Source of the DNA: Morinoia aosen
Lineage: Eukaryota > Arthropoda > Malacostraca > Amphipoda > Talitridae
Assembly (NCBI GenBank): GCA_030386875.1
Contig: CM059576.1
Coordinates: 14,884,058 to 14,948,057 of the forward strand
Direction: 5' to 3'
Length of the DNA: 64,000 nucleotides
This document shows, piece by piece, positions 1 to 9,300 of this stretch. Numbering within the stretch: the first letter of the stretch is position 1; every line of letters starts with the position of its first letter. The position numbers were made by a program, and so were the translations under genes. A model generated the notes under the pieces. It was given only the letters and a program-made list of their open reading frames with translations, did not search any database and was not told the DNA's origin.

Positions 1-449
1 TAAGTTACATTTAATTAGCCGTTAGTTCAGACCTAGTTAACCTTCAGGCTTGTTTAATGCTGCCTCAGCAATTGGATTTGTACGCCTATTTGAGCGTTCT
101 TTTGTGTTTCTGCAAACACAAAGTTGGGGAAGATGTGACGAGTGTGTGCAGGCAACGGTCAGCTGCAGGAGCCTTAATAGAGTGTGTTTATTCATGTCCT
201 TGAAATGATTTGTAATGTTAAGCAGACAAGTAATGGGAGTTTTTTAATGGATGTTCAAGTGTTCATTATCTGAATTTGTTTCTTTATTTTGCCGTGTTTT
301 TGGTGTTTTGATAAGTGTTAATGCACTGATTTTTCTTCCACTTCAAGTCACTTGCAGTAAAGTAAAAGGGTAAAACTTGAGAGTATTTCTTGGCAGAGTT
401 TTTTTTTCTCTGGATATAACCAAGTGTTGAGTTATCGAGTGTTGCTTCA
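1..449. other. no recognisable feature
   Basis: I see no convincing exon, transposon terminus or tandem repeat here. The stretch runs up to the first copy of the SINE-like repeat. Confidence 0.5.
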
Positions 450-776
450 CCCCTCAGGGGGATACAACTATTGTATCTATGGGAATTGGCGCTCCCAGGG
501 GGACTATGTGAGGGCCTGAGCTAAAGGTTTGGTAAGCTTCCTTCATGTTGAAATAGAATAGGTTTTTGTTATGTTACGGACCATCTTTTTTCGGTTGACT
601 GCTGTCCTGTTTTTCAGCACCTACTACTTTCTTCTTCAACTTTTTCTTGTTTCATGAACTTCTTTCTTAGCTTCCTGTTTCTGTGCACCTTGTGCATAGA
701 TTCCGCGTTTCCTCCACTCCATACTAAATGGTGCCTTCCTCTTTCCTCTCTTGGAACATCTTTGTCGTGGTTAGCC
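450..776 (+). repeat. SINE-like dispersed repeat, copy 1
   Basis: First of about 16 copies of a 330-360-bp repeat. It opens with CCCCTCAGGGGG, followed by the 7-bp hairpin GATACAACTATTGTATC and a second stem (TGGGA...TCCCA). The body has the landmarks TTACGGACCATC, CAGCACCTACTACTTTC and GTGCACCTTGTGCATAG, then a CCATACTAAATGG motif near the 3' end. This copy loses its tail at the GTGGTTAG boundary. There is no tRNA-like A/B box, so it is not a classic tRNA-SINE. Confidence 0.8.
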
Positions 777-814
777 TCTCTTTAGCCTTCCACCCATTAC
801 CCCTCACTACACTG

Positions 815-1086
815 CATTGTGGCAGTGTAGGTGGTACATTGTGGCAGTGTAGGTGGTATATTGTGGCAGTGTCGGTGGTATATTGTGGCAGTGTAGGTGG
901 TATATTGTGGCTATGTAGGTGATGCATTGTAGCAGTGTAGGTGGTATATTGTGGCAGTGTAGGTGGTATATTGTGGCAGTGTTGGTAGTATATTGTGGCA
1001 GTGTAGGTGGTATATTGTGGCTATGTAGGTGATGCATTGTAGCAGTGTAGGTGGTATATTGTGGCAGTGTAGGTGTTATATTGTGG
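815..1086. repeat. 22-bp minisatellite
   Basis: About 12 tandem copies of the 22-bp unit TATTGTGGCAGTGTAGGTGG+TA. A five-unit block (110 bp), marked by a variant GGCTATGTAGGTGATG unit followed by a GTAGCAG unit, recurs, so the array has higher-order structure. Open frames here are only a consequence of the repeat. Confidence 0.9.
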
Positions 1087-1380
1087 TATAAGCTACAGTT
1101 CCTCTAGAACATCAATAGCAGTAAAGGGTGTGAGGTAAAGTGGGTAGAATTCGTGTATTTGTGCCAATAGAACTGGGCACTGTAACAATGGGTGCAATAT
1201 CACGTATAGTTTAGGGTACAATGTTCTGGACTGTGCATTGTAGGGTACAATCCCTTTAGGTACTGAGCTATCGGGCACAGTCCTAATACTCTTTGTAATC
1301 AGTGGAATTCTAATGGGTTGTAATCCTGTTCGGTATAGTGGTAAAAGGTAAGATTTAAACAGTAGGTAAAATATAATCCA
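1087..1380. other. non-coding spacer between arrays
   Basis: No gene is visible. The last part (from about 1300) contains diverged units resembling the adjacent 30-bp array. Confidence 0.5.
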
Positions 1381-1740
1381 ACCATTTTAATGGTCCGGCA
1401 CAATATAATCCAACCATTTAGTGGTAGGTACTATAAAATCCAACCATTCAGTGGTAGGTACTATAAAATCCGACCATTCAGTGGTAGGTACTATAAAATC
1501 CGATCATTCAGTGGTAGGTACTATAAAATCCAACCGTTCAGTGGTAGGTACTATAAAATCCAACCATTCAGTGGTAGGTACTATAAAATCCAACCATTCA
1601 GTGGTAGGTACTATAAAATCCGACCATTCAGTGGTAGGTACTATAAAATCCAACCATTCAGTGGTAGGTACTATAAAATCCAACCATTCAGTGGTAGGTA
1701 CCATAAAATCCAACCATTCAGTGGTAGGTACAATAGAACA
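1381..1740. repeat. 30-bp minisatellite
   Basis: Eleven near-perfect 30-bp units built on GTGGTAGGTACTATAAAATC plus an (A/G)ACCATTCA segment. Because 30 is a multiple of three, all frames stay open and a spurious ORF with a PFSGRYYKI repeat reads through into the following transposase relict. Unit similarity links it to the 28-bp array at 2640-3445. Confidence 0.92.
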
Positions 1741-1842
1741 CATTGGATGCAGCTCAAATACCGGGTGTGTGAGGTATCTGAGGACACTCATGTATTTGTA
1801 ATTTACGCTAACCCGGTAATAATTGATGCATTTTTTAGTTCA

Positions 1843-2541
1843 AAAATCTCGTGCGTCACTTCTATGGCGTATGAACTGAAAAGACGCGCCGTAATAGTGT
1901 CTATAGAAGCAAAACACAGCAATTTAGAAATTGCAAGATATCTAACAGTCGCTAGATCTTTTGTTTGCAAAGTTAGAAAGGAGCTGAATGAAAGCAATGA
2001 AGACAACTTGGCTCGAGCAAGAGAAAACAGCATTGTCCACGCTGTGAATCACTCAGAACACAAAGTTTCCGGCAACACTGATGGTCTTTGGGGGTTTTAT
2101 GAGTGAAAGCTACACCATACCTCATTTTTTTCCTCAACGGCCTTAAAGTCAATGCAGATGCGTCTGTTGACACTCTTCAAACCATCGTTAAGCCCTGGAT
2201 AGACAGCGTAGCCAATGGAAGAGCCTATGTCTTCCAACAAGGTTAAGCTCCACCCCCATAAAGCTCTTAAAACCCAGGATTAGAACGCCAAAAATTTTCA
2301 TTATCATGTCACACCAAACTTATGGCCTCCTAACTCACTAGACCTCAATCCTTGAGATCATTACTTGTGGGCGTCGTTGAAAAAGAAGTTAATAAGCATC
2401 CACATAACACCAAATCCTCTGATGGAAGCTATAGCCCGAGCAATGCAGGACATGAATAAAAGCCACCTGATTAACGCTTCCAGTTGCTTTCGGACTCGAA
2501 TTAAGTCTATGACAGAAACCAAAGGAGGATGCATAGAATAA
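1843..2541 (+). pseudogene. mariner-family transposase relict
   Basis: Degenerate Tc1/mariner-superfamily transposase. An N-terminal helix-turn-helix-like segment begins MAYELKRRAVIVSIEAKH at 1864. It is followed, after a large deletion and frame changes, by stretches resembling the mariner catalytic core: FGGFMSESYTIPHFFPQ, then VDTLQTIVKPWIDSVANGRA, then a mutated FQQD-A-P block in which the catalytic Asp reads Gly and is followed by a stop. A C-terminal stretch EAIARAMQDMNKSHLINA ends at about 2541. At least three frames are used, so the copy is dead. It sits between two related minisatellites. Confidence 0.75.
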
Positions 2542-2639
2542 TTCGTAGGTTCATACTGTTTATTTGTATTGTTATAAGAAATTGTAGGTTTCAACGATTA
2601 ACAGTTTCAATCTCGGTTTTTCTAAAGTATTTTCACCTT

Positions 2640-3445
2640 GTACAACGGAATTCAACAACTTTAATGGGTACAAAAGAGTCCTATCATTCAAATGGTAGGT
2701 GCAACAGAATTCAATCATTCCAGTGATAGGTGCGGCTTAAAAACAATGGAATCCAATAATTCTAATGGGTACATTGGCATATAACCATTCTAATGGGTAC
2801 AATAGCATTTAATCATTTCAATGGGTACAATGGCAAACAACCATTTTAATGGGTACAATGGCATTTAATCATTCCAATGGGTACAATGGCATTTAATCAT
2901 TCCAATGGGTACAATGGCCAACAACTATTCTAATGGGTACAATGGTAAACAACTATTTTAATGGGTACAATAGCATTTAATCATTCCAATGGGTACAATA
3001 AAATTTAATCATTCCAATGGGTACAATGGCCAACAACTATTCTAATGGGTACAATGGCAAACAACCATTCTAATGGGTACAATAGCATTTAATCATTCCA
3101 ATGGGTACAATAGCATTTAATCATTCCAATGGGCACAATGGCTTACAACCATTCTAATGGGTACAATGGCATTTAATCATTCCAATGGGCACAATGGCCA
3201 ACAACCATTCTAATGGGCACAATGGCCAACAACCATTCTAATGGGCACAATGGCCAACAACCATTCTAATGGGTACAATGTCCAACAACCATTCTAATGG
3301 GTACAATGGCCAACAACCATTCTAATGGGTACAATGGCATACAATCATTCTAATGGGCACAATGAAACACAACCATTCTAATGGGTACAATAGCATTTAA
3401 TCATTCCAATGGGCACAATGGCTTACAATCATTCTAATAGATACA
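2640..3445. repeat. 28-bp minisatellite
   Basis: About 28 tandem copies of a 28-bp unit, CATTCYAATGGGTACAATGG followed by CA(T/A)(T/A)YAAY. Two alternating variants (catttaat and ccaacaac) are visible. Transitional units at 2680-2750 (AATGGTAGGTGCAACAGAAT) resemble the 30-bp array upstream of the mariner relict. Confidence 0.9.
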
Positions 3446-3508
3446 CCGTAGAATCCAGTCACAATAGGCGTCACTAACTCGCCACGCCACATTGTGGCAT
3501 GCCGGCAG

Positions 3509-3640
3509 GTGGACAGCGCCACAGTGGCGGCCCTGAAGCAGCAATGCCACAGCCTCCTGGCATTGCTCGATGCCGTCTCCGCCACACAGCAGATGCCACA
3601 GCCGCAGCAGATGCCACAACCACAACAGATGCCGCAGTAG
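3509..3640 (+). CDS. candidate coding exon, Gln/Pro-rich
   Basis: A GC-rich island in AT-rich DNA. A plausible acceptor (GCCGGCAG) at 3508 is followed by an open frame of 43 residues containing VDSATVAALKQQCHSLLALL, which is helix-like, and three QQMPQP repeats, then TAG. Alternative donors lie at 3637 (weak) and near 3669 (GTAAGAGG). It could be an upstream exon of Gene A, which has similar composition, but the phase does not join directly to the exon at 6308, so a missing exon would be needed. It could also be a chance frame in a Gln-codon microsatellite. Confidence 0.3.
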   Translation: MDSATVAALKQQCHSLLALLDAVSATQQMPQPQQMPQPQQMPQ

Positions 3641-3774
3641 TTGACACAGCAGCTGAGTGCTATGCATATCGGTAAGAGGTAGAGGTCGAGCAAGTGCCTG
3701 GGCCAAGGGCCTTTTCTGTGTGTGGGTAGGAGTAGTGTTTTTGGTGACATTTTTAGTAGCCTTTTTTTGGTAGG

Positions 3775-3900
3775 CATTTTCTCGATTGGCCTTTTCTCGA
3801 TTGGCCTTTTCTCGATGAGGCTTTTTTTCGCTAGGGCCTTTTTTTGGTTGGGCCTTTTTTTTGGCAGGGCCTTTTTTCGGTTGGGCTTATTTTAGGTAGA
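3775..3900. repeat. short degenerate tandem repeat
   Basis: Five to six units of roughly 20 bp built on TTGGCCTTTTCTCGATT grading into TTGGGCCTTTTTT. T-rich; no coding signal. Confidence 0.6.
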
Positions 3901-4123
3901 CCTACTACTAGTGATGATATTCATCTTTTTTCGGAGAACAATCATTGTTTATAAGCAACATGCTGTTTGGTATTGATATATTGCTCTTGTTGCTGATAAT
4001 TGACGGTTGGGTTTTCAAAATAATTTGATTTGATGCTAAGTTCGGCTCTCTACTTTCTTGTTATTGTCAATAAATAACCTGTCAATCGTCATTAAATAAT
4101 AACGGTGTTTTCTCTGTAGGGTC

Positions 4124-4485
4124 CGCTCAGGGGGACACAACTATTGTATCTATGGGAATTAGCGCTCCCAAGGGGAAGATGTGAGATCCCGAGGCGAGAG
4201 TTAGGTAGGCCTTCTTTGTGTTGAAATAAAATGTTTTTGTTATATTAAGGACCATTTTTTTTGGTTCACTGCAGTCCTGTTTTTCAGCACCTACTACTTT
4301 CTTCTTCTACTTTGATCTTGTTTCATGAACTTCTTTCTCATCCTACTGTTTCTATGCACCTTGTGCATAGATTCCCCATTCTCATATCTCCGTCCTAAAT
4401 GGTGCCTTCCTCCTTCCTCTCTTCGATACGCTCTTTTTTGTAGCGGTTAGGGAGGTTTAACTAACTTATAATCTTAATCATAATC
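4124..4485 (+). repeat. SINE-like dispersed repeat, copy 2
   Basis: Full-length copy with the structured 5' end, although the 7-bp hairpin carries one unpaired position (GACACAA/TTGTATC). The tail is AACTAACTTATAATCTTAATC. Flanking TCTCTGTAGGG and TCTCTTTAGGG may be an imperfect 11-bp target-site duplication. Confidence 0.8.
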
Positions 4486-4764
4486 TTCTCTTTAGGGGGC
4501 ATAAATAAAATGTTATTTTCTTCCGCTCTAAGTTAAAGTTAGTAGTCTTAATTTCTGTGCGCGTTGTCTTTAAAATAACGAATATCATACGAAAATAACG
4601 CATAATTTCGTTCTGGACAAATTAACAGTGTAATTCCTCATGTAAATTTGTTATTGAAAGTTGAGGTCACGTGATGGTGGGCCTGCCAACGGGACAACGT
4701 GCCATAAGTTATCGTTTATTATACGTAGCCTTCTGTACGGAACATTTTGAAAACATCGAAGCAT

Positions 4765-5520
4765 TTAGAAACGGACGAAACATTAAGAAACGGACGAAAC
4801 ATTAAGAAACGGACGAAACATTAAGAAACGGACGAAACATTAAGAAACGGACGAAACATTAAGAAACGGACGAAACATTGAGAAACGGACGAAACATTAA
4901 GAAAAGGACGAAACATTAAGAAAAGGACGAAACAACAGGAAAAGGACGAAACAATAGGAAAAGGACAAAAAAATAAGAAATTGACAAAAAAATAAGAAAT
5001 TGAAAAAAAAATAGGAAAAGGACTAACAATAGGAAAAAGACGAAACATTAAGAAAAAGACGAGAAACATCAAGAGATAGACGAAACAATGAGAAACGGAC
5101 GAAACATTAAGAAAAAGACGAGAAATATCAAGAAATGGACGAAAGAATAAGAAACGGACGAAACATTAAGAAAAAGACGAGAAACATCAAGGAATGGACG
5201 AAACATCAAGAAATGGACGAAACAATAAGAAAAGGACGAAACAATAAGAAAAGGACGAAACATTAAGAAAAAGACGAAACAATAAGAAAAAGACGAAACA
5301 ATAGGAAAAGGACGAAACATTGAAAAGGACGAAACATTAAGAAAAGGACGAAACAATAGGAAAAGGACGAAACAATAAGAAAAGGACGAAACAATAAGAA
5401 AAGGACGAAACAATAAGAAAAGGACGAAACAATAAGAAAAGGACGAAACAATAGGAAGAGGACGAAACATTAAGAAAAGGACGAAACAATAAGAAAAGGA
5501 TGAAACAAGAAAAGGACGAG
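4765..5520. repeat. 19-bp minisatellite
   Basis: About 40 copies of ATTAAGAAACGGACGAAAC and variants (AATAAGAAAAGGACGAAAC), grading from the CGGACG form on the left to the AGGACG form on the right. The purine-rich + strand yields long Phe/Ser-rich frames on the - strand (169 codons at the longest) that are repeat artefacts. Confidence 0.92.
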
Positions 5521-5647
5521 ATATTTTGAAGCATGAAATAAAGGAAACATTTCCCCCACATTGATTCATAGGATACATTAGGTTACTTATACATATTTCT
5601 TTGTTTATGTGTATTTGGTGTTAAGACTTGATTTTTCAAGGCTCACG

Positions 5648-6002
5648 CCCCTCAGGGGGATACAACTATTGTATCTATGGGAATTGGCGCTACCAGGGGG
5701 CTATGTAAGGGCCTGAGCTAAAGGTTAGGTAGGCTTCCTTTTTGTTGAAATAGAGTAGGTTTTTATTTTGTTACGGACCATCTTTTTTCGGTTCACTGCT
5801 GTCCTGTTTTTCAGCACCTACTACTTTCTTCTTCTACTTTGGTCATGTTTCATGAACTTCTTTCTCAACTTACTGTTTCTGTGCCTTTTCTGCATAGATT
5901 CCACGTTCCCTTAACTCCATACTAAATGGTGCCTTTTTCTTTCCTCTCTTTGGATCGCCTTTGTTGCGGATAGGGAGGCTTAAACTTACTAATAATCTAA
6001 TC
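5648..6002 (+). repeat. SINE-like dispersed repeat, copy 3 with perfect TSD
   Basis: Complete 355-bp copy flanked by a perfect 13-bp direct repeat TTCAAGGCTCACG at 5635-5647 and 6003-6015. This defines the element's ends: it begins CCCCTCAGGGGG and ends with an ACTAATAATCTAATC-type tail. Target duplications of variable length (13-15 bp between copies) indicate LINE-mediated target-primed insertion. Confidence 0.88.
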
Positions 6003-6307
6003 TTCAAGGCTCACGTAAATTTCTTGTGTTCACTATAGGCCTAAATGCGTTGTATGAAAAAAGGTATAATTTACACACGCACGTATGTCTTAAATGAAGT
6101 ATTTTGTATCTTGTGTTACATTGAACTTTTTGTAAAAAAGGAAAAAGACAAGCTTTCATTTAAGTTAAATCAAGAAATCATAGAAGTCTCTTATGTTTTT
6201 TCTATTTTATTTTCCCTACTCTGTTCTGTACTCCGATATCCCGCTTTCTTGTCTCTCCCCCCATTTCACCCCCATTAACACCCCCTCATCGCCTCCCTCT
6301 TCCCCAG

Positions 6308-6361
6308 GTCCGCCCCCCGCGGCACCCCAGCCCCCCAGGGAGTTCGACCCCCTCACCTCAG
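6308..6361 (+). CDS. Gene A exon: PPREFDPLTS segment
   Basis: 54-nt exon. The acceptor is a C/T-rich tract ending CTTCCCCAG at 6307 and the donor is GTGGGG at 6362. Entered in phase 1 it reads GPPPAAPQPPREFDPLTS and exits in phase 1. Phase 2 would create a TAG at the start of the next exon, so phase 1 is preferred. Its GC content is far above the flanks. Confidence 0.55.
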
Positions 6362-9300
6362 GTGGGGTTATTTATATACGTATCTATCTATATAATGTAT
6401 ACCGTACATAATAACATAAATAAACATTACACAGCATATCAATGTTGTGTTATGTTTATTTATGTAACTATATATATAAAACTGAGTTAGCGTGTAACGC
6501 TCTCATCTGAGAGAGCGGTATCATGGATACCAAATTCCCGAGTGTTGCACTAAAAGATGCATGGATACGTTCGACATTTCGTCAGGTTACCATACGTTAG
6601 GTAATGTTGATTAATTCTTTCACAGGTCAATGGTTTTTTATGTGTGACATACACTCGCGAGCAAAAGTTTGGAATCACTTTCTTGAAATTGGTTCCGCGC
6701 GATTTTGAGCACTAAATATTTTTTCAATAACCATGAAAATTACATCAATTTAAAGGTTCAACTTTTAAATTTGAATTGATACCAAATTCATTCAAATCAA
6801 GCCATTATTTCGGGAGCTATCCCGGATCAAGTGAAGGCGTAACCGAAAAGACGTGTTTAAATTCTTAGATACGTCGCGAGTAGCGACCTATTGACCCCAT
6901 ATAAAAGCACCTGTTATCGGATTTGATTTCTCAGTCCACCTTCACACGTTGATCGGTACACATCGGTACTTTTGACCCTTTCCTTGAGGTGACAACTGAC
7001 AATGGAGACAACTCCTACAGAAGCAGCACAAATCGTAGCCCTGTTGCAAGAAGGGCTCAGCCAGCGAGTTGTCGCTCGTCGGCTCCACATAAGGCAGTCA
7101 TGTGTTTCGAAAGTTCACAAACGCTTTCGGGAGACTGGTGGCTTTATCCCGAGACCAAGATCTGGACGACGCCGGTGCACCTCGGAGAGGGATGACCGTA
7201 TTATCGTATCAAGCTCTCTCTGAAATCGGCATTTGACTGGTGCCGACGTTCAACAGGAGCTCAGAGATGTTCGTGGGGTAGCTGCCAACGAGTGGACAGT
7301 TCGTCGACGGCTCAAGCAAGCGAACTTGACTCCAAAAAGACCTGCCACAGACCCGAAACTCACGGCAGCTCACCGACAAGCACGCCTTCAATTTGCTCGC
7401 ACCCATCTTGATTAGGAGGTTGAGCAATGGAGTCAAGTTCTGTTCTCCGACGAGTGCAGGATGTGTTTGCACGGTAGCGACCGAAGAGGTCGGGTCTACA
7501 GGCGGCCTGGGGGAGCGATTTGCGCAGCTCTGTTTTGCTGAAACGGTGGCTTATGGGGGCGGTTCTTGTATGATGTGGGCCGGCATTTCCTTCGACGGTA
7601 AAACGGAGATTGTTTTCGTGCCTGGCGGGGGACGAGGAGGCGGTCTAACCTCGGACCGGTACATTTCCGATATTCTGCTGGAACATGTCGTTCCCTATGC
7701 GGGATACATCGGTGTTGACTTCCTCCTTATGCACGATAACGCTCGTTGTCACACTGCCCGTGGCACAACTGAATACCTCGAAAAAGTCGATATCGCCACA
7801 TTGGACTGGCCAGCGCTCAGCCCTGACTTGAATCCCATTGAGCACGTGTGGGATGAACTGAAGAGGAAGGTTCGTTCCAGAACTCCTGCTCCTTCATGTC
7901 TGAATTAGCTGAAATCAGCTTTAATTGAGGAGTGGGAAGGTATCCCACAAGAATCAATTCAGAACTTGATCAGGTCGATGAAAAATCGTCTTCGAGCAGT
8001 TATTGGGGCAAGGGGAGCAAACACAAAGTATTGACACTTAATTTTAAGGCTAAATAAATTTTCCATTGATTATTTTTTGTTTTATTCGTTCCCATATATG
8101 CTTGTTTTCCTACCTCCTTGATTTAATCCGGGATAGCTCCCGAAATACTGGCTTGATTTGAATGAATTTGGTATCAATTTAAAGTTAAGAGTTGAACCTT
8201 TAAATTTATGTAATTTTAATGGTTATTGAAATAATATTTAGTGCTCAAAACCGCGCGGAACCAATTTCAAGAAAGTGGTTCCAAACTTTTGCTCGCGAGT
8301 GTATTATCAGGATATCTTTGGTTAGGATTGCATTGTAGGGATGTGTTAGGTTAGGATATGTTAGGTAATGTTGACGGAATTTTTTCTCACGGTTTCACCT
8401 ATCATGAGGTGCACGATTGGATAGTTTATGAATCTTGATTGAGGTAAATTGTTCAGTGACATGAGCGCAGGTGTGAGCGAGGGTTAAATACCAAACTTAT
8501 TTATGAAAATGACGTACGAGACATACTAATGGGAGCGGTTTCCTAAACAACTCAAATACGTCAACAATTAATTCTATGTACACAAGGAGTTCCGAGACTC
8601 GAACTCAGGACTTATAAATTACCGAGCCGGCACGCTATCGACTGCGCTACCAATCACCCTAAAAGGTGACCGGGGGACGGTCACCTTTTATGAAACTTTG
8701 AACTTTTTTTATCCCGACACTTTTCTAATATTTTTATGCTGATTTGTATATAAAAAGACCTGCTGAATCCAATGGTGCTTTAGTAAATAGGGAGAAAAAT
8801 ATATGTCGGGACAGCACGTACCTGCACTGGGCCAAGCATTGCTGTCGTTGGGCTTCGGTCACCTTTTAGGGTGATTGGTAGCGCAGTCGATAGCGTGCCG
8901 GCTCGGTAATTTATAAGTCCTGAGTTCGAGTCTCGGAACTCCTTGTGTACATTTATTTCGTTTCAACTTGTGGAAGCAGCAGCTTCTCGTACCAGATTCA
9001 GTATCTGTTTCTGGGAGTTTACTAGACTGTGAACTCTCGATAAAAATAGGGAGTACAATTAATTCTATAAATACACATATATCGAAACCCTCCGTTAAGC
9101 AATATTAACATTAAGCAAATACAAGATGAATTTATAAGTCGAGCTTTTTGGCATCTTTCTGTTGGCATTTGAAGACGTCCTGACGAGTCGATGCTTCTGG
9201 AGGGTTATAGACATATGAATGTTCACCGACTATACACTTTTGATATCTTCATTTGCAGTCTTTAGAACTTTGATGGAATGATGCTAGATCATCGACAGTT

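Noticed and set aside
1390-2106. 238-codon frame across the 30-bp repeat into the mariner relict
   Set aside because: The first half is open only because the 30-bp unit is a multiple of three; the second half is a broken transposase in one of several frames.
815-5520. CRISPR array
   Set aside because: Units are contiguous tandem repeats without unique spacers, in a eukaryotic context without cas genes.
5069-5578. 169-codon Phe/Ser-rich frame
   Set aside because: Translation of the 19-bp minisatellite on the purine-poor strand; all frames show similar repetitive output.
8577-8953. two functional tRNA genes in inverted orientation
   Set aside because: A and B boxes are present, but no proper cloverleaf with an anticodon stem is evident, and both lie inside one TSD-bounded retroposed unit.
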